Shown here: positions 44,401 to 59,422 of the stretch, piece by piece
Position numbering within the stretch: the stretch's first letter is position 1
Layout of the letters: the number at the start of each line of letters is the position of its first letter
Source: Mesostigma viride
Lineage: Eukaryota; Streptophyta; Mesostigmatophyceae; Mesostigmatales; Mesostigmataceae
DNA: 64,000 nt
Assembly: GCA_009746045.1 (NCBI GenBank)
Contig: RPFO01000016.1
Span: 245,470 to 309,469, forward strand
Reading direction: 5' to 3'
Translations under genes and position numbers: made by a program
Notes under the pieces: model-generated
Databases searched by the model: none
What the model was told of the DNA's origin: nothing
Seen by the model: the letters and a program-made list of their open reading frames with translations, nothing else

Positions 44401-45130
44401 CCTGCGCGGCCACGTAGGCTGGCACCTGCGCGGATGCTGACACTGGGACCGTGCCGTGTGCTGGCGCCGAGACCTTGGCATGTGCTGGCGCTGGATCTTG
44501 CATCGGGGCCGTGGCTTGCACTGGCGTGCTGCGTGGTGCCAGCGTGGCGTGCCCGTGTGGCGTGTTGGCGGCGAGACTTGCCGCGGAAGGCGGCTCGCCT
44601 TCCTGAGCTGCAAAAAGGGCCCCGTTGATGTCTGCACGTGGCGGCGTCACACGTGGGCCGTCCGGGCCTGACGTCGACGGGTCAGTATGAGGCGCGGCGG
44701 GGCGGCCAAAAGGACCGCGCTCGCTCGCTTGGGGGAAAGCAAAGCGGCTCGCTTCATGCGGAGCTTCCCATGGCGGCCACGCGCCGTGGCTTTCCGGGAT
44801 CAGTGAGGGCCCCAGTGGCGGGAATGCATGTGAATCGAGTGCACCCAACGGTGGCCTGGCGAATGGATTCGGAGGCGGCCAGGGGAGGTCGGCAGGCCAC
44901 GGGTGGAAAGACGGGGCAAGTGACTCTGGGACGGACAAAGCGTTTAAGAGTCGAGGCCGGTTTACTATGATAGCATCAGTGTGCCGGTTGCGCTTGCGTT
45001 TCCCAGGCTTTTTGGCAACCTGACCGAACTGTGCGCTGGGGTTTGCAGTACACTTGCCGGCAAGACCTTGGAAATCAGCATTCCCGTGCTCTGGAACCGG
45101 CATAGGCAAAGCGGATTGCTGCGGATCCAT
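41468..45130 (-). CDS. Large low-complexity protein with coiled coil and Gly-rich tail (unknown function)
   Basis: 1220 uninterrupted codons from ATG at 45130 to TAG at 41468, no introns. Layout, N to C: basic patch KKPGKRKRNRH near residue 40 (possible nuclear signal), a long Pro/Ala/Gln/Ser/Thr-rich disordered part with the repeated PAQPSSHAQLA, a collagen-like stretch (GAQGRKGPQGASQGPG), an Ala/Glu/Arg coiled coil of about 85 residues (ACQRALEEAEAGEEAAAARL to VAARLAQVARG), a Gly-rich region with GGGDDG/GGGDYG repeats, and a Gln/Glu-rich end. No enzymatic motif is seen. The absence of stops over 3.6 kb in GC-rich DNA is suggestive but not proof of coding. It is divergent from the HEMC gene. 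Confidence 0.6.
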   Translation of the reverse strand: MDPQQSALPMPVPEHGNADFQGLAGKCTANPSAQFGQVAKKPGKRKRNRHTDAIIVNRPRLLNALSVPESLAPSFHPWPADLPWPPPNPFARPPLGALDSHAFPPLGPSLIPESHGAWPPWEAPHEASRFAFPQASERGPFGRPAAPHTDPSTSGPDGPRVTPPRADINGALFAAQEGEPPSAASLAANTPHGHATLAPRSTPVQATAPMQDPAPAHAKVSAPAHGTVPVSASAQVPAYVAAQANRQIHAASVMRAQARADAQARVMASQVAPARPVPPAQPSSHAQLAPPAQPSSHAQLAPSARPASSLIGAAKPVNSNTPITSLRQPLRQPQTVPSNQPLTAAPALQTSTAAGKASTAVAQTSTAPLNQLLTVTTSKPSTASPDKTSMATPPAGPTKGGLSPAAAPPKAHPQPTPPKNNSQPTTPTGHRQPTQPVGPAQAAAASAQARGPTQEKPLASAHGKPVAAAREQPVGPARAAVGPTLAQPTVGTTRRTISPAQPADGPAQPRRPVAGNSVATQATGPGVQGVPEGSLQAAPVTPSASPRLVTPATYAGTVTIPADIATIADALDAFAGSRDVRTVHFASDAGATVPSTRPRAPVAAVPGANGTTETRGADRTHGGNGAQGRKGPQGASQGPGKHRPSQAQGMLGMQGRQGTTGAQGPRDTGVAGGRTTAGGHADASPPVPMAGAVSQLERVNPAHGAVPVALANDGGGDGGGGGRTHASNSHDPNGTNGHRRVVSSQRGNQHGDEGRDPAAIGIDKKRTWAATREGQGGALAHTTTKGRGFGMSSRGSSPSLGPGRAGQRGVADAASRDLIMGALHGNALCAAEENDGGGDGTALVDGAGEYGDDGDNDEAVLGPDPPGTLEACQRALEEAEAGEEAAAARLMAARAAKRRLHLRRVVIAEQLAATRAELVACERQLEASRRAAEVAARGIQGVAARLAQVARGGAGLGGGGGQYDGGGMGGGGFPASLADVWRRGIGFGGGWGGGSPGGGFGGGTGGGADDGLGRLALEHGFGGGDDGIGGGNYGMGGGDDGTGGGDFGMGGGDYDGHAQGNAGTGILPGGMDRGNVPVGHGWAGPGLPHPLQQLGAVTATAAALGRSRTVPDGSVLPPGQGSGQAERMASGGLSGQNGLSEQGWWSVQARDMPEVLVGEDREREGGARGVKRHREVGGGGRLVATNVRHWGRRWQQQQHYQQEQPQQLRQEEGEEGKGEE

Positions 45131-46091
45131 AACACATGTTTACTCCAAGCTAAACCTCAATTTGTAGAGTAAAAAGGAGCGAGGAGCGTCAACCACACAT
45201 TTATCGGAGTATTTCAACCTGCGCAAAGAGCTAAATCCACACAAAAGTCGTGACTTCACCCGCCATGCCGCGGCATGCCTGCGTATGAAGTGGTCCTCGA
45301 CCTTGTCCTTGATGCCAAAATTGCGAACACGTAAGGCAGTCGGCAGAAATTTCAGGTCGGAAGGGTTTCTCAAAATCTTATTCTGGCCACCGCGGTATGG
45401 GCATGATCCAAGTCATCCAACTCTTTTTACTTCTGGCAGTTTGATGAGAGTTGAGACTTGAGACTCGATGTAGACTCGAGGCCACGTGCCGCGCGGGGAC
45501 GAGAGCGGAGTGACGAGGGACGACTGATGAGTGACGCACTGACGATTCCACAGTAGTCCACTCATTCCAGTCCGGAGTTCCTGTTGACCTTTCTACAAGC
45601 CGTCCGCTGGAGCCTCTAGGTACGGCTCGATTCAGCCAGGTTCGGCCACCTTTGCACAACAGCAAATTCGTGGCTCCGTTATGGGCGCGATTGCGTAGCT
45701 CTTGGCGTACTAGGAACCACTGAGTACTGCGTAATGAGCAGTTACCAGATCCCGGAAGCACTGGCACCATTCAAGGTGGAGAAAAACCAACGGCCCGAGG
45801 CGACGCGCTGGCTCAGCCCCACATATCCAAGCCTGTGGTACGAACAACGAGGGCGGCTTAGCAGGGAAAGGCGGGAACAATCAAGTATTCCGGCCGGAAA
45901 CGGCTAGCTGCATACCATCCAAAAAATTTTATGCTATCCAGTATCCACATCCTTTGGATTACGCGGATCGTGATGCACCGCGGATAGAAATGTGGGCGTG
46001 AAGCAAAGTGCCCGGTCCAATGGGCTCCAGAATCGGCAACCATCGCCGCAGTAGTCTCAGGCAGTAGTGCACAGCAGTCCATTCAACCGAT
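45131..46091. promoter_or_regulatory. Shared 961-bp upstream region between two divergent genes
   Basis: Lies between the start of the low-complexity protein gene (-) and the start of HEMC (+). It has no ORF of note, no repeat family of this window and no obvious TATA box. It probably contains both promoters. This is inferred from position only. Confidence 0.45.
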
Positions 46092-51271
<5,180 letters not shown>

Positions 51272-52490
51272 GCCCGTCCAGGAAACCACACTGGTACGAC
51301 GAAGGCTTGCAACGGGCCTCTTCAAACGGGGCTTCGAGGTGTGGTGAATGGGACTTCCAAGGGGGGCTCGGAGAAGGGCCTCGTGATGCCTGGTGTTGCG
51401 AGTAATGCCCTGGAGAACCAGTGTTGTTGGTATTGGAATACCGGTGCGGCCTTGTTGGAGGGCCATGTGATCCTGGGATGGGATTCACTGGTCGCGGTAT
51501 CAAAAGTGCAAATGCAGCGAAGTTGCCAGCCAGCATAGCCATGGCACTGGGCGATCCTGTCACGTATCCGCCGTCGGGACAATGCTACTGTCAGTCGTCT
51601 CCCGTAACATGCCTCGGGCACGGGGTCGGCCTATAACCAAGGGCATGGGCGTCGCCTGTAAGTGGGGAAGCATGTCATCGCCCTGTGAGCTGAATCTGGC
51701 AACGACGGCCATGAATAACGGGGGCTTTTCCGTGCGGTGGATTGCCTGGGCAACCTGCCTGCAGTGTCCAGTGTGCCCCTGGGGCCTTGATGCTGGCAAC
51801 GAGCACGGGTGGCCCGGCCAATTTTGAGTAACGGTTGGTGATCTCCCTTGATGTGGAAGGGTGGGTGGTGAGGGGCAGGCTGCACATCTGATGGCGCTTG
51901 TTGCCTTTTGGCCGCTCACACGTGTTTAGGTGGTTGCCTCGTGGGGGGGTTGAAGCGGGGCTGGTTGAACGGGCCCTGCTGTAGGGTTGGCAGGGGTTTC
52001 TTGCGTAGCGTGGCTTATCCCTCTCAACGGTAGTAGGGACTGTAGCGGCAAGTATTGTTAGCAGGACCTTGACGCATGTTTGGCCATCTGGGCGGCCATG
52101 CTGCAGAGGAATAACTAGTCGAACATGGAACGCCAGGCGTGTCGCTCTTTCATTCAATAATGATGCTCAATGCCGACTAATTTAGGAGATCGTGTATTAA
52201 TTATATGCCCAGCAGAGCAGCGTGGACTGTCCTTCATCAGGCATCACGGCATGCGCTGCCAGATGTGAGCTGTGAAGAAAACAGCGACAGGAGGCATCAG
52301 TTAGTGCAGGACCTACAGTGTAATAAATGCGCCAAACGAGAATAAAGTAAATCATAAAATCATCGACTCAAAAGCCTGTCGATCAACTTGCTGTGTCAAT
52401 TATCAAAGAGACAACCACTTGTCAAAGAGACAACCAGCGCGATTTTTCGAATCGCCTGATTTCGATCCATGCTCATGGCTAGCTCTTTTC
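51272..52490. other. 3' flank of HEMC with no further gene
   Basis: The first several hundred bases presumably include the HEMC 3' UTR. No repeat family or domain is visible until a fragment related to the GGTTGTCTCCTTGAT element end at about 52415-52440. Confidence 0.4.
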
Positions 52491-52640
52491 CCTCCTTCAG
52501 CGCTCTGCCGCGATGACCTCCAGGTCGATCCCCTCCCCCAATTGACCGATCGAAGCCACCTTCTGCTCCATTGTTAAGGAGGCCATCGAGCAGCACGTGA
52601 CCCCCCTAGCTCGCTGCGGATGTGGCATGCAGCCACGGGC
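52490..52640 (+). pseudogene. Small fragment resembling the HAL1-like ORF1
   Basis: ATTGTTAAGGAGGCCATCG then AGCAGCACGTGACCCCCC resembles the ORF1 segment encoding DIRAVLEEHVTWPLAEQ at 35215-35265. The match is short and diverged. Confidence 0.4.
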
Positions 52641-52727
52641 AGCACGCTGGCTGCCGAGCGATGTCCGGGCCTGCCCAGCAGATATCGCTATTTTCGACTC
52701 GATATGGCGGCATTCCGCCCGTGAATT

Positions 52728-52930
52728 AATTAATTAAAACACGTGCTCCCGTTGGGGAGTCACGGAGCACCGAAGTGCTTTTAATCCCTGTGTGTGCACA
52801 ACAGGAGAAAGGGCAGAGACCCCCAGTCTCCTTCATGCCAAAGGCATGCCACAGCTGCATTCGGGCGCGCTAGCTAAAAGGACATGCTACCGATCCGGCA
52901 AACTGTGGGTGCAATAAGACCCATGTGAGC
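52728..52930 (-). mobile_element. HAL1-like 3' end, 5'-truncated
   Basis: Reads on the minus strand as the 3' UTR from GGGTCTTATTGCACCCACAG to the hairpin (52743-52770, intact CAAC loop) and a TTAA tail. Confidence 0.8.
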
Positions 52931-52979
52931 GTGCCCGTGAATAGCACGCCTGCGACCCCCGACACAGCATACGTAATAT

Positions 52980-53405
52980 TGGTTTCAACCTTTGCGGCGT
53001 GCCAAATCAGAATATACGCTCGGCTGATCTCGATAGTACCGGCTACGCCCCCTTCTAAAGAATGTTCCAGCCGTGTTCAGCCCGTCTCACGTGTTGAGAC
53101 TGAACAAGTCTCGAGTGGACACGTGTGCAGTACTCCTACACACACAGATCTCGAATGATTTATCTAGTACAAAATCCGAATGGCTTGCGTCACTCCCCGG
53201 AAAGGAGAACTTTTGCGGTTGGACTGTAGGTGTCAGCTGGCGATGCCTTAGGATCATGAGACGTCCGTCCTATAGTCAGCAAAAGTGGGTGCGAGAGGTC
53301 CCCAGTTCGATTCCAGCCTGGATTCATTTGCAGATCGCGTTTTCCGCGGACCGGCACTGAATGCAAATGGTTTTCACCTTTGCTGCGTGCCAAATCAGAA
53401 TCAGA
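52980..53405 (+). mobile_element. SINE-like repeat with B box and terminal direct repeats (copy 1)
   Basis: About 425 bp, near-identical to 60501-60969. A perfect RNA polymerase III B-box word, GTTCGATTCC, lies at 53305-53314. The ends share a direct repeat (CACCTTTGCGGCGTGCCAAA, here slightly mutated). No convincing A box was found, and the T-stem does not pair, so it is not a tRNA gene. Confidence 0.65.
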
Positions 53406-53439
53406 ATATTTCTCGTAGCTATGGAGGCCACAACCACAC

Positions 53440-53692
53440 CTGCCGCCAGGGGAGAAGTCCGCAGGTGGAGGTTATTGGTCCTGAGGATAGCCGCTACACT
53501 ACCGCCTCGTCTGCCACTAGTACAGTAGAGGACAGCTCGGATGAGGATTACATCCCCAATCTAGTAGGTTGGGGGATGATGCAGACGATATTTGTTTAAA
53601 CTTTTGTGTAATTATTTTTCTAATGAGATTAGCATAGTACTCCGTGGCATGCCTTTGTGCATGACATCGCAAGTACTTACTTACTTACTTTA
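53440..53692 (+). mobile_element. LINE 3' end, TTAC-tailed family (copy 3)
   Basis: ORF end (EDSRYTTASSATSTVEDSSD), 3' UTR, CATGC hairpin region and a short TTAC tail. It follows the SINE-like copy directly. Confidence 0.75.
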
Positions 53693-54335
53693 CACCTGCC
53701 GCCCCGGGCGGAAACCCGCTCGCTGGACGAAGTTCTTGAGGAAGCCAGCCCTATCGCCGACACCGCTTGCACAAGAAGCCGCGTACCACGGAAGGCACTT
53801 CGATCCATGGACGCCGAGGCTAAACCTGCGCCTGCCACCCCACCGCCTTGGATTCACCGTCTGCTTTAACCAAATATACAAGCCTCGGCACCCGCCTGCA
53901 ACCGGCCGACCTTGCGGCATTCTTCACCACGCCGGTCGCCGACGTGCTAAAATCCTCAAAAATTTTCCGATACGACGCCGACGACATCATCCGCCATCCG
54001 GAGACTGGCGCGGCTGTGACAGAACTCACAGAAGACCCCCCCTCTGCGTCGGGCAGCACTGGGAGGCCGACCAGCTCCGCACAGCCTGCCTCCTAACCTG
54101 CATGCTGCCCGGAGCTTTGTCACCCGCTGGCGGCCATCGCTATATCCGACGCTGCGGCCGACGCCGACACCCCTGCCAGCGCATCCGACCCCGCTGGGCT
54201 GCTGCGTGGCATGCAGCAGACCCTCACCTCTGTGCAAGGTGAGCTCAAGTCCATCTGTCCATGGCTGCTGCCTCTGCTGCAACCCAAGCCACCTTGCTGG
54301 AATTTAAGGCGGCCATGGCCACCATGATTAGTAAG
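53693..54335 (+). pseudogene. Broken ORF1-like sequence
   Basis: Three frames together encode an Asp/Ala-rich protein stretch (FFTTPVADVLKSSKIFRYDA, DDIIRHPETGAAVTELTE, then SDAAADADTPASASDPAGLL, MQQTLTSVQGELKSI). The last part could be a coiled coil. It may be the ORF1 of a LINE from this window. No clear domain was identified. Confidence 0.4.
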
Positions 54336-54477
54336 GCTTAGCCTAGCATGTGGCCCATGCACGCGCATGTGCGCCCACAATGGCCCCCACTGGATGTTGC
54401 CTTCAGAACTTAGCCAAGCCCTGCCTATAATGGGACCCCCATGGATGTTGCATTAAGAATTTAGCCATGCTGCCCTC

Positions 54478-54895
54478 CGGCTTTTTGCCTTTGCACCGTG
54501 TGCAGTTCTTGGACGTTTGGAATCATGGCATGGCTAACGTGATGACTGACTAGCTAGACCTTTTCAGTGGTTTTCCATTTGCGGGTATGTCCTCGTAAAT
54601 GGTGGGAGAGCGATCGCAGCAATGGTGCTCACCACTAGACACTCCCGGCCAGTTAGGCTCGAAACACACGCCCTGATCAAGCATGCTGTTTCCGGCCCCA
54701 CCGTCTAGGTCATCTAGTCGCTCTACACGTAGTAAGCCAGCCATAATTTCAATGCACAAGGATACACATTTCCATCACCATTCATCTTCATCCTCCTGAA
54801 CGACTCGAAAACGCGAAAAAGATAACGGCAGGCTCGAGCTACCATGGTCCGGATTCTCCCGATTTCTGGCCTGCGCTGGTTGTCTCCTTGATGCT
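54478..54895 (+). mobile_element. 3' end of the YIDD-RT element (copy 2)
   Basis: Closely matches 34195-34520 joined to 36537-36651, which shows the uninterrupted form of the site where the HAL1-like element later inserted. It ends GGTTGTCTCCTTGAT. Confidence 0.8.
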
Positions 54896-54944
54896 ATGCC
54901 ATGCAGAGAGATGCTCTCTGTCGAGAAGCCATGCCCTAGCTCTT

Positions 54945-55165
54945 GTATAGCCATGATGATCTTCCCCCACATAACATACTCCCCCTTAGCTGGGCCGGCA
55001 TAGTGTGAAGATTATGAGGGTGCAGGTGCCCTGGTGCACCTAGAGCAAGGGTCGCTTACATTCCCACCCTTGCAGGAAGTAGCCTAGGATGTATTAACAG
55101 CCATATGCCCCTTCTCAGGGATATGTGCTACATTGACTCCCAACGGAGTGATGTTGATAATTAAT
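54945..55165 (+). mobile_element. Another retroelement 3' end with CAAC hairpin and TTAA tail
   Basis: An unrelated 3' UTR ends in ACTCC-CAAC-GGAGT (55136-55149), then GATGTTGA and a TTAA tail at 55156-55174. The body shares no words with the HAL1-like 3' UTR, so this is a separate family using the same terminal hairpin. Confidence 0.65.
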
Positions 55166-55169
55166 TAAT

Positions 55170-56495
55170 TAATTAATGGCCACCATTCGTTTATTGCTGC
55201 CATTCGCCGACTCAGTGTATGAGGGCTCACATGCAGTAGTGCGGACTGCGGAAGGCACCACCCCACCATTCCCCAGGGCTTCACCACGGGGTGTGGCAAG
55301 GTTGTGTCCTGTCCCCATGCCTGTTCATTATTGTCGTGGATCACGTCATGCGCCGGGTACGTGCGCGCTTTACTGCTCTTAAGGGGTTCGAGCCAGGCTT
55401 GGACATCCTTTACGAGAAAGAGCACGGCGGGGTTACACCTGGTTACCGCTTGGCCGACCTGATTTATGCGGATGACACCACCCTCATCGCGAGCCCCTGA
55501 CCACATTCAGACCTGGCTGGACTGTCTGGGCCTGGAGGCGCGGGCGGTGGGGTTGGAGATTAGTGTCAAAACTGAGGCGATGGTGATTGGGGCCTCCTGA
55601 GTACACCACCGCTGCCGCGCCTGCTCGACGAGACGGAGGACTCCCGTTCCGCGATCGCTTCAAACTGTTGGGGAGTTGGCTTCCTGACACTGCAGACGAT
55701 GTGGACACCCGCATCGGCCTGGCCTGGGCCAGGCTCCGTTCGCTCAACACCTACAGGCGCTCGAAGGGCCGGCCTGGGCGAGCACCGCAAGCGCATGCAT
55801 GCTCTTCAAGGTCCTCGTCCTCACGGTGCTCACGTATGGCGCCGAGCCGTGGACACTCACACCCAAACTGGCAGCTAGGCTCAACGGCACGGTTTACAGG
55901 CCGGATGCTCCGACAGGTCCTTAACGTAGGGTTTTCCGAGCGCCAGTCATCATGCAGAGTCTTTGTATCATGGTATGCCTCGTATTTCGGACGAGATTAG
56001 GCAGCGTAGGATAGCATTTGTAGGACACCTTGCTCGCACCAGCCAGGTCGACACCGCGCCCTTGGTCTGGCACTGAGGCCCCCAGCGGCTTGCGGCCAGC
56101 CAGGGCGACACATTCTGACCTGGCCTGGCCCCAAGGGCATTCCCAAAAGGGTAGGGAAACCTGTCACGAACTACATCCAGATGTTGCTGGACGACCTTAC
56201 TTAGTAGTGGTCCCAGCCCAGTTTGAACACCGCATCCACTCTCTCTCCCGTCTTTGGACTGCCATGCAGGACAAGACGCGGTGGCAGAAGATTGTCAAGG
56301 CTCACACGCCCGACCCTATGGCCGGGCAAGCCGCCTCCCCCCAAGAGGAGGAGGCGTTTTGATGAGTAGTGTAGTTAGGCTTTTCTAGACTAGATAGCTT
56401 AGAATTAGGTAATAGTGCGATTACGCGGCTTCCTCCACTCCACCCATCCATCATGGAATATGTGCTACATGATCTCCCAACGGAGGCATGTTATC
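55170..56495 (+). mobile_element. RT LINE, 5'-truncated, with CAAC hairpin end
   Basis: Carries RT motifs B and C (QGCVLSPCLFIIVVDHVM, LIYADDTTLI at about 55465), the thumb (RFKLLGSWLPDTADDVDTRI) and the C-terminal region. The 3' UTR ends in the hairpin at 56467-56491 with no extended tail. It is related to, but distinct from, the RT LINE at 13470-15510. Confidence 0.75.
55176..56362 (+). pseudogene. Reverse transcriptase of that LINE, broken
   Basis: The YADD catalytic box is intact, but a stop occurs soon after it (55498), the frame changes near 55587 and 55790, and the N-terminal half is missing. The region from 55800 contains a fragment like the RT connection (KVLVLTVLTYGAEPWTLT). Confidence 0.7.
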
Positions 56496-56503
56496 CTAAC
56501 GGA

Positions 56504-58265
56504 CGTGGCGCGCCGAATATTTTCCGCGCCAAAAAATTCGCGGTACCGTCCGTACGGTGTATTATAATGTGTGCCCGGACCGCTCAACCCTCGCGGAGGT
56601 GGCCATGGCGGCTTGCCTTCAGGCAATATTGATCGATATGGCATCTAAAAAGCTAGAAAAAATGCATGAATTTCGCAGAAGATTAGTCGATGACCTCATT
56701 TCATGGCGGAAAGTTTACGGTTTGCAATATCGCTAATTCCTCGAACGGCTACGGGCGCGGGGGTCCAGGATATAATTTCTCTTGCGGATCATGACATTTA
56801 ACTCGTTAATGCAGGTTTACGGCAGCGATTGTGAGGCAACGTAGGCTCTAACGAGCGATTATGAGGCTAACATCATGGTGTTGTCGAGTTTGTGCCGAAG
56901 CTTCCCGGTTTCTTTTACATTTCCGGCATTCAAGGTAAGAACCTACGCAGGCCTGCGCATGTCGCCTTCGACGTATTCACGGAAGGCGCACCTTCCTTGT
57001 TCGCCTGATCAATGGATGATGTCTTTTATTGTTCGAGCTTGCGTGCCAGTTTATGCATGAAACATTTCCACGCAGGCAGGTGCATTATTAACGTCGGCCT
57101 TTCGCCTTTTTTTTCGGGCAGTTTCCCTGCAGGAAGCGCTCCATTTCTTTCGGTTGCATCGTCAGATTCCTAGCAATTTCGTTCAATTTCGTGTAGTTTG
57201 TGGCTGGCATCCTTAAGGCGCCGAGGTCAACTGAGTTGTTGTTAATGTGTTGACATTTGTTTTCCATAATCCTTTGGACATGAGCTTGCTCAGACGCTTT
57301 GTTATGTGCTCACGCCTGATCTGACACGCCTGTTTTATAGTAACGACATCCGGCATGTGCCTAGATCTAGAGGCTAACAAGCTGGCATCAGCTTCTTAGC
57401 AAATTGCCATATTGGAAAGGAAGGTGAGAGTGGTTCTTTTGCTGGCCATACTGCATGAGTGGCATTGCATTAGATAGTTGTTTCCATTGCTTTCCTTGAG
57501 CTATAACCATTAAGACTTCCCTGCTAGTATGTGTGCAGCAAGGCAAGCTGGATAGGATCGATGTGAATGCTTGGCAGACAGCATGTATGATTTGCTGCCA
57601 AGTTTGCAGGCTGCAGTTGCCTCTATTGCTTGGGCATTCTTTCTAAGGTTTTTACACGTATACTTGCTGAGTTCTTGGCATAAATTTACATGGTAACCTT
57701 GGGCGCTGAGCATAGTGTATGCTCTCTTGGTGCGTGTGTATGCCTATTAATAAATTAATTAGACTCGTGCTCCCGTTGGGGAGTCACGGAGCATTAACCC
57801 GGATGGATGGATGGATGGGTGCAAACAGTCCTACCGGTCTAATCTATCTACATCAGCTAGTAACCTACTACATCAGGGTGTATGCCTAGCGATGGTGTTG
57901 CTATGCCCACGCTGGCAAGGCTGGCCATGCTGAGGGCAGGGGAGGGCAGATGAGGTGCCTAGCCTTTTCTTATGTTGTGTGATCGAGTTGGGCGTGTTTT
58001 TTGGCTTCTTGGATGGAAAACATCATGTCTAGGTGGCCTTATACACAGAAAAACCTCATTTAGCGAAGTTCAGGATTTAGCACGCAAAAACTTATAACTT
58101 GAGCTACTAGACTTGTCGGAATGACCTGGGACTTGGACCACTGCTGTCCCCCTGTTAGCCGGATTTTCGCTTGTTTTTGTGGCCTTATCTGAAGTGTTTA
58201 TGATATGTTTATTCCCAATGTCCGGTAAAAAAAGACCTGTTTTGCGGGGAAATTAATAACTGTTC
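56504..58265 (+). repeat. Diverged long repeat, copy A (partner at 62305-63960)
   Basis: Collinear with copy B at scattered blocks: the start (CGAATATTTT, AAAAATTCGCGGTAC, CGTCCGTAC), GTGGCCATGGCG/CTGGCCATGGCG, CGGGGGTCCA, GGAAAGGAAGGTG...CATACTGCATGAGTGG and GCAAGGCAAG...GCAGCATGTATGAT. An RT LINE 3' end is inserted at 57755-57890. A 43-codon ORF (MAACLQAILIDMASKKLEKM) begins at about 56605 but is not conserved in copy B. Confidence 0.55.
57755..57890 (-). mobile_element. CATC-type RT LINE 3' end, 5'-truncated
   Basis: Minus-strand 3' UTR tail with three GATG/CATC units and the hairpin at 57767-57793. It matches 15415-15505 and 31110-31860. Confidence 0.75.
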
Positions 58266-58597
58266 AAGGTTTTGCCATTTCCATGATGTAAATAGCTCAG
58301 CAAGCTACACACTCAGGGAACTAGAAATGGTTGGTTTTTGGTTGCCAACAAATGTGTGCATTGGCTGGGGCATACCCAGCCCTAATTAGCGTCTTTTTCT
58401 ATTTATAGCGCAATATTGGCGTATACTTGGGGGTAGTACCCCCAACAAGTGCATGGACAACTCACAAGAGATGTTATTTAGTGCCCGCAATCATATTTCA
58501 GCATTGTGCAAATGAATTGCAAGTGTTATTACCATAGTTCAATTTTTAAGGGTTTTGGGGTGCCACCTCCCCTTAATTCAATTTAATTTAATTTTTA

Positions 58598-59160
58598 ATG
58601 GCCACCACCACCCCCAAGCGGGTCACGTTCGCGGACGTGATGGGCAAGAACTTGGATGCTATCGTAGCCCAGGCGGCTAAGACGGCAGCCACTGCAGTTG
58701 CGTCACAGAATGTGGCTCAGCTCAGACAACGCAATATAATCCTCAAGCTAACTTTGAGGTGGGCAAGTATGACACCGCACAAGCGCTTACCGGCTGAGGC
58801 CTTGCGGGTTTTCGCGTTCCTGGGGGTGCTGTGCACAGCTGCGCCACCACGTGACCATATTGACAAGGCCATTCGCCTGCCAGGCCCAGCTATAACCTGG
58901 TGCTGGTCACCATGGCCACCGTGAACGACCACTGAGAAACGGGTCATTGGAGCCCTTCGCCTGCTCAGGGACACCCCCATCAGCATGGACGAGGACTACG
59001 TGTACCCCTGCACAGCTGGCGGCGAGGAGCAAGCTTTGGAATTACGAGCAGGTGGTGGTGGCACGCGCCGGGCCTACGTAAAGGGGGGAAAGCGTGTGCA
59101 GCTGCCTCTGTTGCCGGATGGCCGTTTTGGTGCCTTCCTGAATGGTGTCCGGTCCGTGTA
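58598..59160 (+). pseudogene. ORF1-like protein, broken
   Basis: ATG 58598 begins MATTTPKRVTFADVMGKNLD, then AIVAQAAKTAATAVASQNVA. The ORF ends at 58924, but similar coding character continues in another frame (VIGALRLLRDTPISMDEDYV, AGGGGTRRAYVKGGKRVQLP, LLPDGRFGAFLNGVRS) to about 59160. It follows a run of TTTAATTT words such as those that follow LINE tails. Family not recognised. Confidence 0.4.
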
Positions 59161-59422
59161 GACACCCAGAACGTAGTAGAGTCTCGTGCATGTAGAGTCT
59201 CGTAACAAGCGTGCTGCCCCTCCTGGTGGTTCCAGTAGGTAGACACCCTACTCGTCGACTCGCGGCTAGCATGCATGGGCTTCGGGGACCGACCTCTAAA
59301 AAGTCCCCCCGTTCCACCCTCGTGCCTGGACCGCTAGTCGCCGTGATATACATGGTACGTGGTGCCAGTGATTTCGGGCTAGAACGACCGCTCTCAGCAG
59401 CCAGATTCGTAGTACACAACGT

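Noticed and set aside
53281-53330. tRNA gene suggested by GTTCGATTCC
   Set aside because: The T-stem does not pair and no acceptor or anticodon arm can be drawn; better explained as a SINE B box.
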